DNA of 64,000 nt, taken from positions 1 through 64,000 of the forward strand of contig NZ_JAHLPV010000001.1 in the NCBI RefSeq assembly GCF_018918095.1. Direction: 5' to 3'. The notes beneath the pieces are model-generated. The model was not told the origin of the DNA. It saw only the letters and a program-made list of their open reading frames with translations, and made no database searches. Position 1 is the first letter of the stretch. Each line of letters opens with the position of its first letter. Below, piece by piece: positions 32,553 through 42,516 of the stretch. The position numbers and the translations under genes are program-made. This DNA comes from Acetivibrio sp. MSJd-27. Its GTDB lineage: Bacteria > Bacillota > Clostridia > UMGS1840 > HGM11507.

Positions 32553-34396
32553 TGTTTTTTTCCTCCCTCATCACAGAAGGCAAATTTCGTCATTCCGCAT
32601 CCGCTGCATTTTTCCCGGCAGTTCGGAGTAACCGCTGCCTGTTTTGCCTTTTCATTCTCCTTTTTTAAAAATTCTTTTGTAACGCCGACATCAATGAAAT
32701 CCCACGGCAAATTCTCATCATAGGAACGCTGCCGATGATTATAAAAGGTGTAGTCGACACCGTTTTCTTCAAATGCTTCCATCCATTTATCATATTTAAA
32801 ATGCTCATGCCAGCCGTCCAGCCTGCACCCCTTTTGGTATGCGGACAGAAGCACTTTTCCAAGCCGCCGATCCCCTCTGGCAAAGACCCCCTCCAAAATG
32901 GAGAGATTGGAATCATGCCAGTTGTACACAATTTTTTTGGATCGCATTTCATTTCGCAGCAGTTCCTGTTTCTCTGTCAATTCTTCCATAGTGTCCTGCC
33001 TTGCCCACATAAACGGTGTGAATGGTTTCGGAACAAATGAGGAGGTACTCACGGTGATACGCAGGCCGCGGGGACGTTTTTCCGGAGGCACTTTATAATA
33101 CTGATCCTGTGTTTTATAGGCCAGATCCTTGATACCCAGCACATCCTCGTTTGTCTCATAGGGGAGCCCGATCATAAAATACAGCTTGATGGTACTCCAG
33201 CCATTGGAAAATGCCAGATACGAGGTGTTGAGCAAATCTTCCTCTTGAACATTTTTATTGATAACGTCTCTTAAGCGCTGTGTTCCGGCTTCCGGCGCAA
33301 ACGTAAGTCCGCTTTTTCGAACCGCCTGTGCTTTTTTTGCCAGCTCCAAATCAAAATTGTCCACCCGAAGAGAGGGCAGGGAAAAATTAATTTTATTCTT
33401 CTGCGTATAGTCCATAAGCTTGTCCGTCAGTTCTTTTAACTCTTTATAATCGCTGGTGCTCAGCGACGCTAAGGAAATTTCATCGTATCCCGTACAGCTG
33501 AGGGAATGCTTGGCGATATCCACCAGATGGTCTGCACTCCGTTCTCTTACCGGACGGTAAATAAATCCGGCTTGGCAAAAGCGGCATCCCCGGATACAGC
33601 CCCGGAAAATCTCCAATGCCACCCTGTCATGTACGATTTCCGTATATGGCACCATGATCTTTTCCGGATGCACCACTTTATCCAAATCAGCGATCAGCCG
33701 TTTTCTCACAATTTCCGGTGCTCCGTCTTTTGCAATGCGCCTTTTGATCGTGTTGTCCTCATTGTACTCCACCTCATAAAAGGCAGGCACGTAAACGCCT
33801 TCAATTTTTGTCAGCGCTCTTAAGTATTCGATGCGCGGAAGAGCCGCTTTTTTCCAGTCACGGTAAGCCGCCATGACCTCACAGATCACTTCCTCCCCCT
33901 CGCCTACCATAAAGAAATCAATAAAATCAGCAAGCGGTTCCGGGTTCACCGCACAGGGACCCCCGGCACAGACAAAGGGATCTCCGTCTCCGCGCGCTTC
34001 TCTGGTCAAAGGTACCTTTGCCATATCCAGCATGGCGAGGATGTTGGTATAACTCATCTCATATTGCAGGGTAAAACCCAGAATATCAAAGCAAGCGAGA
34101 GAATCTTGCGATTCCAGTGCAAAAAGAGGAATGTTCCGTTCTTTCAAAATGGCTTCCATGTCTACCCAGGGCATAAAGCTCCGTTCGCACCACACATAAT
34201 CCAAATCATTCAGCACCTGATATAAAACACGCAGTCCAAGATGGGACATACCTATCTCATACGTATCGGGAAAGCAGAAGCAAAAACGAACGTCTGTTGT
34301 ATTCTTATCTTTCTTTACGCTGTGAAGCTCATTGCCCGTATACCGTGCCGGCTTCTCCACATTGCAAAGTATTTTCTCTATGGAAAGGTTTTTCAT
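32549..34396 (-). CDS. TIGR03960-family B12-binding/radical SAM protein
   Basis: About 615 residues. Cobalamin-binding-like N-terminal domain (FCFCFPDTYEIGMSHLGLRV), radical SAM motif CIRGCRFCQAGFIYRPVRER (about 285-304), EISLASLSTSDYKEL, FAPEAGTQRLRDVINKN, and a C-terminal Cys pair CREKCSGCG. A likely methylthio- or methyl-transfer enzyme by family resemblance, but no reaction is proven. ATG at 34396 follows GGAGG by 6 bases. Own promoter at 34427-34455. Confidence 0.9.
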   Translation of the reverse strand: MKNLSIEKILCNVEKPARYTGNELHSVKKDKNTTDVRFCFCFPDTYEIGMSHLGLRVLYQVLNDLDYVWCERSFMPWVDMEAILKERNIPLFALESQDSLACFDILGFTLQYEMSYTNILAMLDMAKVPLTREARGDGDPFVCAGGPCAVNPEPLADFIDFFMVGEGEEVICEVMAAYRDWKKAALPRIEYLRALTKIEGVYVPAFYEVEYNEDNTIKRRIAKDGAPEIVRKRLIADLDKVVHPEKIMVPYTEIVHDRVALEIFRGCIRGCRFCQAGFIYRPVRERSADHLVDIAKHSLSCTGYDEISLASLSTSDYKELKELTDKLMDYTQKNKINFSLPSLRVDNFDLELAKKAQAVRKSGLTFAPEAGTQRLRDVINKNVQEEDLLNTSYLAFSNGWSTIKLYFMIGLPYETNEDVLGIKDLAYKTQDQYYKVPPEKRPRGLRITVSTSSFVPKPFTPFMWARQDTMEELTEKQELLRNEMRSKKIVYNWHDSNLSILEGVFARGDRRLGKVLLSAYQKGCRLDGWHEHFKYDKWMEAFEENGVDYTFYNHRQRSYDENLPWDFIDVGVTKEFLKKENEKAKQAAVTPNCREKCSGCGMTKFAFCDEGGKKQ

Positions 34397-34426
34397 CCAA
34401 TACCTCCAAAATTTCATAATATATTT

Positions 34427-34455
34427 ATTTTATAATATTTTTGACTCTTATGCAA
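34427..34455 (-). promoter_or_regulatory. Promoter of the radical-SAM pair
   Basis: Minus strand TTGCAT (34450-34455), 17-base spacer, TAAAAT (34427-34432). Confidence 0.65.
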
Positions 34456-34487
34456 CTGTTTTCCTGATAAAACAATATCAATAAAAT

Positions 34488-34516
34488 ATGGCAGGGAATT
34501 TTTTGTTCCCTGCCAT
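34488..34516 (-). terminator. Terminator of folT
   Basis: ATGGCAGGGAA and TTCCCTGCCAT with a 7-base loop, T-rich tail on the minus strand, just past the folT stop. Confidence 0.85.
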
Positions 34517-34520
34517 TGTT

Positions 34521-35075
34521 TTATGCACTTTTCACTTTTACTTTTTTATAGACCTCCTGAACCGCGCGGGCAGCAATAAACAAGAGAATGCTTTCAAACG
34601 GCCATAAAATCAGATTTTTCCAAGCCCGTACGGGCAAAAGCGCCATAATAGCGTCTCCTTGAAGGATGGACAGCCACAAAGTATTTAGACAGATATTACA
34701 GATAAAATTCACCAGGCCTTTGGCAAGAAAAGCACGGGGAAGGCTTACTTTTCTCTGATAAAAGACCATACCGTAAATCAATCCGGCAACCATGGCGGTC
34801 AGTGTAAACCCTGGGAAATATGCACCACGCGGGTTAAACAGATAGGACACCACTTCCGTCACAAGGCCTGCTGAAACGCCCATCACAGGGCCGAACAGCA
34901 TGCCAATCAGCGCGGAAGTAAGAAAACCGATTCCAATCCGAAGCTGAGGCATCAGCTGAATGCTAAAGCGATCCAAAACCAAGTTCAGTCCAATTAGCAT
35001 GGCGGTCAGCATAAGGGCTCTTAATGTTTTACTTTCTTTTGCAGAGTCAGAAAAACATGCAATTATTTTTTGCAT
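34521..35075 (-). CDS. folT: Folate ECF transporter S component FolT
   Basis: 184 residues, six hydrophobic helices. LRALMLTAMLIGLNLVLDRF, LRIGIGFLTSALIGMLFGPV and LVTEVVSYLFNPRGAYFPGF are typical for FolT. It binds reduced folates and docks to a shared ECF module encoded elsewhere. AGGAGGTG precedes the ATG. A tetrahydrofolate riboswitch in the leader supports the assignment independently. Confidence 0.93.
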   Translation of the reverse strand: MQKIIACFSDSAKESKTLRALMLTAMLIGLNLVLDRFSIQLMPQLRIGIGFLTSALIGMLFGPVMGVSAGLVTEVVSYLFNPRGAYFPGFTLTAMVAGLIYGMVFYQRKVSLPRAFLAKGLVNFICNICLNTLWLSILQGDAIMALLPVRAWKNLILWPFESILLFIAARAVQEVYKKVKVKSA

Positions 35076-35130
35076 AAAAAAAACACCTCCTAAAATATTT
35101 GTTGCTACATTTTAAGAGGAGTCCTCTTTC

Positions 35131-35243
35131 GATGCAGCAGCGGGATGCGACATTTGCACCGCAAACCGTTTTTGAAAACCGTTCTTCGTTCAGCGGCAAC
35201 TCCCCGTCCGACTGACACTTTACGCGCAAACATCTACTCTGCT
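35131..35243 (-). promoter_or_regulatory. Tetrahydrofolate (THF) riboswitch, folT type
   Basis: On the minus strand the leader shows the class I THF riboswitch elements in order: GCAGAGTAGATG, GCGCGTAAAGTG, GGACGGGGAGTTGCCGCTGA, ACGAAGAACGG, then GCATCCCGCTGCTGCATC. It starts just after the folT promoter and is followed by a small hairpin (AAGAGGA/TCCTCTT, 35114-35128) and the folT ribosome-binding site. Control is probably at translation initiation, as no long terminator is visible. Confidence 0.93.
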
Positions 35244-35264
35244 TTGAATATTCAATTCTTTTTT

Positions 35265-35292
35265 ATTATATCATCTTTTTCCGATATTGCAA
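35265..35292 (-). promoter_or_regulatory. Promoter of folT
   Basis: Minus strand TTGCAA (35287-35292), 16-base spacer ending in TGA, TATAAT (35265-35270). An extended -10 type. Confidence 0.75.
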
Positions 35293-35311
35293 TAGGCAAA
35301 TTACACAGTTT

Positions 35312-35797
35312 TTAATCTGTCAATCTCAGTCTGTTCTTCTGTTTTTCCAGAATACCGATAAGGGGGATTCCTAAAACATAGGTCACAGCCATTTCCGTAA
35401 AACCGATAGAGCCAATGGAAAACAGTAAAGTTGCTTCCGACGGCGCAAGCAAATACAGATATGTGCCCACGATCAAGGCGTTGAAAATGACCGGCGGCAA
35501 CGGCACCAGCCACTTATGTTTTCTTAAAAGATAAGAACATACCGCTGCAAGCAGGGTCGCCAACGTTCCGAATATGATATCTACCAATCCAAACCCTCCG
35601 ATACAGTTTGCAAGCAGGCATCCGGCAGCTAATCCAGGCACAGCACTTAGAGTAAACATAGGCAAAATAGTCAGAACCTCCGAAATACGGAATTGTACAA
35701 TACCAAAACTAATCGGCGCCATCAGCAGAGTCAGAGCGGCATACAATGCTGCGATCAAAGCGGTTTTTGTGATAAATCTAATTTTTTTGTTTTGCAT
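35312..35797 (-). CDS. queT: QueT-family ECF transporter S component (queuosine precursor uptake)
   Basis: 161 residues, about six hydrophobic helices. FITKTALIAALYAALTLLMA, FGIVQFRISEVLTILPMFT, GLAAGCLLANCIGG and IIFGTLATLLAAVCSYLLRK fit the QueT family, which imports preQ1/queuine precursors through an ECF module. AAGGAGACG precedes the ATG. A preQ1-like aptamer and a terminator in the leader agree with this. It stands alone, with no que biosynthesis genes in the window. Confidence 0.9.
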   Translation of the reverse strand: MQNKKIRFITKTALIAALYAALTLLMAPISFGIVQFRISEVLTILPMFTLSAVPGLAAGCLLANCIGGFGLVDIIFGTLATLLAAVCSYLLRKHKWLVPLPPVIFNALIVGTYLYLLAPSEATLLFSIGSIGFTEMAVTYVLGIPLIGILEKQKNRLRLTD

Positions 35798-35847
35798 GAT
35801 ATCTCGTCTCCTTGTTTTTTAACAGTATCCGTAAATCCTTCCAGCAA

Positions 35848-35876
35848 AAAACCTCCGCCATACAGGCAGAGGTTTT
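35848..35876 (-). terminator. Leader terminator before queT
   Basis: AAAACCTCTGCC and GGCGGAGGTTTT with a 5-base loop followed by TTTT on the minus strand, between the aptamer and the queT start. It fits transcriptional control by the aptamer. Confidence 0.8.
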
Positions 35877-35931
35877 CATATACAATAAAATAACATATCG
35901 AAAAATTCGAAAAATGAAAAATATGTCAAAG

Positions 35932-35975
35932 CCCGTAGTTTTGTTTTGAGACAGGATGGTCACGAACTGTCTGTT
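35932..35975 (-). promoter_or_regulatory. preQ1-I type riboswitch aptamer of queT
   Basis: Minus strand: P1 stem GACAG with CTGTC, 12-base loop TTCGTGACCATC, then the A-rich tail TCAAAACAAAACTAC. Compared with the Bacillus queC aptamer (loop TTCTAGCTACAC, tail ATAAAAAACTAA) it has the same loop length, the TTC start and an A-rich tail. Its tail TAC can pair with loop GTG as P2 of an H-type pseudoknot. The position, between promoter and terminator of queT, supports it. Confidence 0.75.
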
Positions 35976-35990
35976 ATTCTTTTCCCAGAA

Positions 35991-36019
35991 ATTATACAAT
36001 AAATTGTTTTCCTTGTCAA
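35991..36019 (-). promoter_or_regulatory. Promoter of queT
   Basis: Minus strand perfect TTGACA (36014-36019), 17-base spacer, perfect TATAAT (35991-35996). Confidence 0.85.
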
Positions 36020-36046
36020 GAAATTTCTGATGCATCCTGACACAAA

Positions 36047-36073
36047 AAAGAAGAGAGGAATTCTCTCTTCTTT
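36047..36073 (-). terminator. Terminator of guaB
   Basis: AAGAAGAGAG and CTCTCTTCTT around GAATT, with TTTTTT following on the minus strand; about 20 bases past the guaB stop. Confidence 0.8.
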
Positions 36074-36094
36074 CTATAACCGCAATTTATACCT

Positions 36095-37600
36095 TTATTT
36101 TATATTCATACTATTGTCTTTCAGAACGACATCATGCGAACCGCCTTCCACGATACTGGTGGAGGATACACGGGTAATCTTTGCTTTTTTCTGAAGCTCC
36201 GGGATCGAGAGCGCGCCGCAGTTGCACATTGTAGAACGCACTTTATTCAACGATTGCGTAACATTGTCTTTCAAGCTTCCCGCATAGGGCACATAAGAGT
36301 CAACTCCCTCTTCAAAAGACAGCTTTTTCGCTCCGCCCATGTCATAGCGCTGCCAGTTTCTTGCACGGTTGGAGCCCTCGCCCCAATACTCTTTCATATA
36401 ATTTCCGTTGATATTCACTTTATTGGTTGGGCTCTCATCAAACCGCGCGAAATATCTGCCCAGCATTACAAAATCCGCTCCCATTGCCAGAGCAAGTGTA
36501 ATGTGATAATCATGTACAATTCCTCCGTCGGAACAGATTGGAATGTAGACACCGGTTTCCTCAAAATATTCGTCACGCGCTTTTGCCACCTCGATCACCG
36601 CTGTAGCTTGTCCTCGTCCAATTCCTTTTTGCTCTCTGGTAATGCAGATAGAACCGCCGCCGATGCCGATTTTAATGAAATCCGCCCCTGCTTCTGCCAG
36701 AAAACGGAATCCTTCTCTGTCCACAACATTCCCGGCGCCAACCTTAACGGTATCGCCATAATTTTTGCGGATATAGTCGATGGTTATTTTCTGCCATTCG
36801 GAAAAACCTTCCGAAGAGTCAATACAGAGCACATCAGCCCCGGCTGCTACCAAAGCGGGAACTCTTTCAGCGTAATCGCGGGTATTGATGCCGGCGCCAA
36901 CTACATAACGCTTTGAACTGTCAAGCAATTCATTTTCATTTTCTTTATGGGAATCGTAGTCTTTGCGGAAAACCATGTATTTCAATTTCTGTTCTTTATC
37001 AATCAAAGGCAGGCAATTTAACTTGTGATCCCAGATAATATCATTTGCTTCCTTCAATGTAGTGGTATCACTTGCACAGATTAAATCTTCAAATTCCGTC
37101 ATGAAATCTTTTACTTTTGTATGTAAAGGCATTCTGGTGATACGGTAATCCCTGCTTGTCACAATTCCCAGAAGCTTTCCGTTTGCTGTGCCATCCTCCG
37201 TTACTGCCACGGTGGAATGCCCTGTTTTCTCTTTTAAAGCTAAAATATCCGCCAAGGTATCCTCTGGTTGAATGTTGGAGTCACTGGTGACAAAACCCGC
37301 TTTATATCCTTTTACCTTAGCAACCATCTGCGCTTCGCTTTCCACAGACTGGGAACCATAGATAAACGATATCCCTCCTTCTTTCGCCAAAGCAATCGCC
37401 ATTTTATCTCCGGAAACCGACTGCATAATAGCGGAAACCATCGGAATATTCATAGTGATTGCACTCTGTTCCCCTTTTTTAAATTTTACAACAGGGGTTT
37501 TTAAATCTACGTTAGCGGGAATACATTCCGAAGAAGAATAACCGGGCACCAACAAATATTCGCCAAACGTATGAGAAGCGCCTTCAAAAAAATACGCCAT
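36095..37600 (-). CDS. guaB: Inosine-5'-monophosphate dehydrogenase
   Basis: About 501 residues. TIM barrel with two CBS domains inserted (about 95-215; [20 protein letters not shown]), [20 protein letters not shown], the active-site Cys319 loop [15 protein letters not shown], the flap with [12 protein letters not shown] and [10 protein letters not shown]. It makes XMP from IMP with NAD in guanine nucleotide synthesis. ATG at 37600 follows AAGGAGAG; a TTG two codons earlier is less likely. It is of the 500-residue type also found in some protists, longer than the 485-residue Bacillus form. Confidence 0.93.
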   Translation of the reverse strand: MAYFFEGASHTFGEYLLVPGYSSSECIPANVDLKTPVVKFKKGEQSAITMNIPMVSAIMQSVSGDKMAIALAKEGGISFIYGSQSVESEAQMVAKVKGYKAGFVTSDSNIQPEDTLADILALKEKTGHSTVAVTEDGTANGKLLGIVTSRDYRITRMPLHTKVKDFMTEFEDLICASDTTTLKEANDIIWDHKLNCLPLIDKEQKLKYMVFRKDYDSHKENENELLDSSKRYVVGAGINTRDYAERVPALVAAGADVLCIDSSEGFSEWQKITIDYIRKNYGDTVKVGAGNVVDREGFRFLAEAGADFIKIGIGGGSICITREQKGIGRGQATAVIEVAKARDEYFEETGVYIPICSDGGIVHDYHITLALAMGADFVMLGRYFARFDESPTNKVNINGNYMKEYWGEGSNRARNWQRYDMGGAKKLSFEEGVDSYVPYAGSLKDNVTQSLNKVRSTMCNCGALSIPELQKKAKITRVSSTSIVEGGSHDVVLKDNSMNIK

Positions 37601-37723
37601 ATTCAACTCTCCTTATTAGATATTTTCCTATTATAATATCATAACAAACGGCCAAAAGCAAGTAATTTTGTATTTTTTAATTCATCCAAAAACCTGTTTC
37701 CAAAAGCAAAGATTACAAATTCA

Positions 37724-38308
37724 TCAGATCTCATTTTCAAGGAAGCCGCTTACACAAAGCGTCCGGGGATTAATCAATATCACTTTGCAGCCACGTTCAG
37801 CCGCGAACTCAATTGCTTGTTTGTTTTCATCCGGTATCGTTTCATCAAAAAAAGCTACTACATATTTCGTCCGCTTCACGATATATTCATTGCATTCTAA
37901 ATAAGAGCATTTACACTTTTCTTTGTGAACAAGCTCTCTTGTATTACATCGTTTCAGGATATAATGATATTCCCTGCGTTCTGCTTCTGTCCATTTCTTT
38001 TCATGATCGGGATAAGGAAGCACGGCAGTCAAATTGAATACATATTGGCTGCACAGATCATGTACGCTCTCAGCAGCCCACAAGCTGACTCCTTGGTTCA
38101 TGCATATATAATAATTTGATACCTCATATTGAATGGCCAAATGATCAACTATCTTTTCCAACACCTTTTTGACTTTTTTGATATATCTATGGTTTGCACT
38201 CTCCTTTGGCGGTTGGTACCCTAAAAAAGAACAGGAGTAATCTTTGTTACCCAGCCTATTGCTTACCAAATGGATCGTCTTTACAATGTTATGATTTTTT
38301 CGCAGCAT
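37724..38308 (-). CDS. SLOG (DUF1273/YpsA-like) family protein
   Basis: About 194 residues. DYSCSFLGYQPPKE resembles the family's nucleotide-binding start 'CsFtGhRP.k', followed by ICMNQGVSLWAAESVHDL (G-x-x-x-WaaE pattern), AVLPYPDHEKKWTEAERREY and VVAFFDETIPDENKQAIEFA. These DprA/LOG-like Rossmann proteins are thought to bind nucleotides or nucleotide-derived ligands. ATG at 38308 follows GGAGGGG by about 6 bases. It lies 180 bases from the trailer end of the CRISPR array on the same strand. A functional link is possible but unproved. Confidence 0.75.
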   Translation of the reverse strand: MLRKNHNIVKTIHLVSNRLGNKDYSCSFLGYQPPKESANHRYIKKVKKVLEKIVDHLAIQYEVSNYYICMNQGVSLWAAESVHDLCSQYVFNLTAVLPYPDHEKKWTEAERREYHYILKRCNTRELVHKEKCKCSYLECNEYIVKRTKYVVAFFDETIPDENKQAIEFAAERGCKVILINPRTLCVSGFLENEI

Positions 38309-38487
38309 TCGTGCCCCTCCGTCAATCGGCATGTTCTTTATTTTTTCTGTTTCTGCTTATACACAATGAAATTAATTATACTTCAATATTTTTCTAAAAT
38401 CAAGATATTTTTTCCATGCAATTCTTTTTTATTTTATTATATTTCAATCAGTTAAATAATGTATGTTTTTCTGGTTTGCAAAAGTAA

Positions 38488-41400
38488 TATAATACCGCAC
38501 GCCTCATGCGAGGCGTGACCAAGCGGCAACGATCAAAGATTTTGATTACGCTAAATTTCAATCCACACGCCTCATGCGAGGCGTGACCAGAAGGAGGTGG
38601 TGTCATGTGTTGTTATAAACAGATTTCAATCCACACGCCTCATGCGAGGCGTGACATAATAACAGACAAGCCCCTGTACCGTCAAAAGATATTTCAATCC
38701 ACACGCCTCATGCGAGGCGTGACAAAATCGGTTTCGGAGGATATGATAATTCCTCCATTTCAATCCACACGCCTCATGCGAGGCGTGACATGTTTCTCCG
38801 ATGTATGACAGCAAATCTCCATCAATTTCAATCCACACGCCTCATGCGAGGCGTGACGCAAATCATTTATTTTTCGGATTTTAACTATGGATTTCAATCC
38901 ACACGCCTCATGCGAGGCGTGACCGGTATCCCGCTCGATTCGGACGATTTGCTTGTATTTCAATCCACACGCCTCATGCGAGGCGTGACCTCCATCCGCG
39001 CTATGATCAAAAAGATGTGTGGAAATTTCAATCCACACGCCTCATGCGAGGCGTGACGCATTGCAGAATTCCGGGTTTGGCATAAAGCGCATCATTTCAA
39101 TCCACACGCCTCATGCGAGGCGTGACATCAACTTTCCCGTTGTTTCCTTTTTGCAAAAATATTTCAATCCACACGCCTCATGCGAGGCGTGACCAACAAA
39201 TCACAGTATGAGCATTGAGGACGTTTTGATTTCAATCCACACGCCTCATGCGAGGCGTGACTAAGACAGTTTGTGTTGCAAAATCTGTAACCATCGATTT
39301 CAATCCACACGCCTCATGCGAGGCGTGACCACATTTAGCGATGTCAGACGCATTATAACTCATAACATTTCAATCCACACGCCTCATGCGAGGCGTGACA
39401 CTTGTACTCTTGCTCCGTCTTAGATATCTCTTTCTATTTCAATCCACACGCCTCATGCGAGGCGTGACATAATAGCAAGTTTTCCTCCATATTTATCTTC
39501 TGATTTCAATCCACACGCCTCATGCGAGGCGTGACGAAACTCTTTCATGCCAATCATACAATCTTCATTGTATTTCAATCCACACGCCTCATGCGAGGCG
39601 TGACATGTGATAGACCCCTTTGACATACCGGACGACTGATTTCAATCCACACGCCTCATGCGAGGCGTGACTTATTTTCCGTTCGATGGCGAATACATTC
39701 CTTGCAATTTCAATCCACACGCCTCATGCGAGGCGTGACGAAGGCATGCGTGTCACTCATTGGATACCCATACCATTTCAATCCACACGCCTCATGCGAG
39801 GCGTGACTTTACTTTTTTCGAGATATTTTTCATTGGTTTCTCTATTTCAATCCACACGCCTCATGCGAGGCGTGACCTTTGGAGAAACAGAGATTGGGAA
39901 GGTACAAGGCAATTTCAATCCACACGCCTCATGCGAGGCGTGACCTTGTAAGCGATTATTGCTGTTATTAGAGCTAACAGCATTTCAATCCACACGCCTC
40001 ATGCGAGGCGTGACATATACGCAAGATACTCATCCGACAACCAGACAGAGATTTCAATCCACACGCCTCATGCGAGGCGTGACTTGGAAAATCCTCTTTT
40101 AATGCCATCCTTAAAAATATTTCAATCCACACGCCTCATGCGAGGCGTGACTCATGGCTTGCTTTTTCTGTTCCTCCAAATCCGGTATTTCAATCCACAC
40201 GCCTCATGCGAGGCGTGACGCCCGGAGTAAGCAAAGTGACGTCCTTTAAACTTTTTCAATCCACACGCCTCATGCGAGGCGTGACTGAATTAACACAAAT
40301 AGAAGCCGATAAACATTGTTTTCAATCCACACGCCTCATGCGAGGCGTGACTCTCACGGTTTTGCAACACAAGCAAAAGCGGAGGTTTTCAATCCACACG
40401 CCTCATGCGAGGCGTGACACGGGAAGGATGACCGCCTGTATAATCTGTCAAGGATTTTCAATCCACACGCCTCATGCGAGGCGTGACGCAAATCGTCAAC
40501 ATTGATTGCTTATCGCTTGCAGTTTTCAATCCACACGCCTCATGCGAGGCGTGACCCTCACAGTTTTATAGCTGTGGGGGCTTTTTCTATTGTTTTCAAT
40601 CCACACGCCTCATGCGAGGCGTGACTAAATCACCTCGATTAATTATACCAAAAACAACCATTTTCAATCCACACGCCTCATGCGAGGCGTGACTTGGATA
40701 ATGAGACTTGTTCCCTAAGTAAAGTTTTTTCAATCCACACGCCTCATGCGAGGCGTGACAATGATGGATGAAACAACCTATATGACGGCAGATTTTTCAA
40801 TCCACACGCCTCATGCGAGGCGTGACGCATACACAAGGCATTGATTTATCGTATCGGTCTTTTTCAATCCACACGCCTCATGCGAGGCGTGACTGCATCA
40901 AAGCGTTTGCCCGGTTCTGCCCGATTTTTTTCAATCCACACGCCTCATGCGAGGCGTGACATATCAGGCTGATATATGTTTTACCAGAACGAACCTTTTC
41001 AATCCACACGCCTCATGCGAGGCGTGACCATTTTATACCAAAGCAATTGTGATGACGCGGGCATTTTCAATCCACACGCCTCATGCGAGGCGTGACTTTG
41101 ATGGTAGTACAATATCTATCCACAAAAAAGTTTTCAATCCACACGCCTCATGCGAGGCGTGACTCATAACTGTAAAATAACAGATAAGTGTTTTCATTTT
41201 TTCAATCCACACGCCTCATGCGAGGCGTGACTTTAATGTAAGTGTTGATTATCTCTTAGGGAGATTTTCAATCCACACGCCTCATGCGAGGCGTGACCCG
41301 GTATAAATCATAATAAGGATATACCCGGAAAAATTTTCAATCCACACGCCTCATGCGAGGCGTGACCCAATTCAGATAAATAAATTAATACTATCTCTGA

Positions 41401-41835
41401 TTTTTCAATCCACACGCCTCATGCGAGGCGTGACTCGCACATCATTGTTTTCCAATCGGCAGATTTCCTTTTCAATCCACACGCCTCATGCGAGGCGTGA
41501 CCGGCTTGCATGTGGATTTGGATGAGACTGACGATTTTCAATCCACACGCCTCATGCGAGGCGTGACAAATTGAAATCAACTGGCCGGAATATGTCAGAA
41601 CTTTTCAATCCACACGCCTCATGCGAGGCGTGACAAAGCAAATCTGGATTATGAAACAAAAGAATATTTTTCAATCCACACGCCTCATGCGAGGCGTGAC
41701 CTGATGTGGCGGAGGTTGTACATGGGGAGTGGCTATTTTCAATCCACACGCCTCATGCGAGGCGTGACTAATCCACCGCATAGCTTCCGGGGGACACAGG
41801 CATTTTCAATCCACACGCCTCATGCGAGGCGTGAC
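38488..41835 (-). CRISPR. Type I-C CRISPR array, 50 repeats and 49 spacers, transcribed leftwards
   Basis: I count 50 repeat ends 66-70 bases apart (first at 38519, last at 41835); repeats are 32-33 bases, spacers about 33-37. In crRNA orientation (minus strand) the repeat begins GTCACGCCTCGCATGAGGCG and ends GTGGATTGAAA plus T or A, the I-C type with a CGCCTCGCATGAGGCG palindrome. The left-most copy (38488-38519) is decayed in the handle part, marking the trailer. The right end meets the leader and cas2. The last repeat base is T in the 25 repeats ending 38587-40219 and A in those ending 40285-41835. No duplicate spacers noticed by eye. Confidence 0.97.
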
Positions 41836-42216
41836 AGCAAATATATACAAATTTCACCCTGATTTTTATTGAAAATATATAAAAATCAATTTGTAAATAT
41901 TTCAATATGTTATTTTATTGCATTTTTTGAACCATAAGTATGCGATTTTCTGCGTTTTTCTTTTCATTTTCGGTGCGAAACCTCCGGCATTTTTCTGTGT
42001 GCTTCCGGTTCGCACAATCATACAAGGGTTTTCTCGGAGTGTGTTAAGTGAATTGGATAAAATCAGTCGACAGTCAGTTTTGCCATATTTTTCATAGAAA
42101 ACGTTTCAATATGGAGGATTTCCCCTCACCATTCCATGTTTTGAAAAGGTAGAATGCGCCGCCGTAGGATGTCCGTGATCTTTTCCTTCAAGTTCCCATC
42201 GGACACTACCGTTTCT
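41836..42216 (-). promoter_or_regulatory. CRISPR leader
   Basis: 380 bases without a gene between cas2 and the first repeat. The array-proximal 110 bases are very AT-rich and contain TTGAAA-17-TTATAT just before the first repeat, a plausible pre-crRNA promoter. An inverted repeat with arms GTGCGAA and TTCGCAC (41974-42017) could be an integration factor site. Cas2-proximal sequence holds nothing recognisable. Confidence 0.8.
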
Positions 42217-42507
42217 TTAAAGTATCAACGGATCCGTTACATCAAAGGAAGGTTTGCTGCCAATATGCTCCACCTTCGTCTGGTACCGGTTTCCGAGATA
42301 ATAAAAGCGAAGACTATCCGACTGCGGATCGATCAACTGCTCCAGCTTATGCTTCACCATTTTGCACTGTGCCGCATCCAAAACACATTCAAAAACAGAA
42401 TTTTGCACCCTCTGACCGTAATTGACACACTGTTTTGCGACTTTTCGCAGTCGTTTTCTTCCCTCCGGCGTCTGCGTGTTGACGTCATAGGTGATAACTA
42501 CAAGCAT
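42217..42507 (-). CDS. cas2: Cas2, CRISPR adaptation protein
   Basis: 96 residues. MLVVITYDVNTQTPEGRKRL is the beta-1 strand with the conserved Asp, QNSVFECVLDAAQ the middle part, ending LRFYYLGNRYQTKVEHIG. Cas2 dimers bridge two Cas1 dimers in the integrase that inserts new spacers. It starts 10 bases after cas1 and is the last gene of the cas operon, next to the leader. Confidence 0.95.
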   Translation of the reverse strand: MLVVITYDVNTQTPEGRKRLRKVAKQCVNYGQRVQNSVFECVLDAAQCKMVKHKLEQLIDPQSDSLRFYYLGNRYQTKVEHIGSKPSFDVTDPLIL

Positions 42508-42516
42508 TGTTTCCTC

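Noticed and set aside
38605-41749. Several open frames across the CRISPR array with repeated peptide units
   Set aside because: They arise because 66-70 base repeat-spacer units stay open in some frames; no ribosome-binding sites, and they follow the repeats exactly.
38488-41835. Array transcribed in plus direction
   Set aside because: The decayed repeat is at the left end, the leader and cas2 are at the right end, and the GATTGAAA handle lies 5' of each spacer only on the minus strand.
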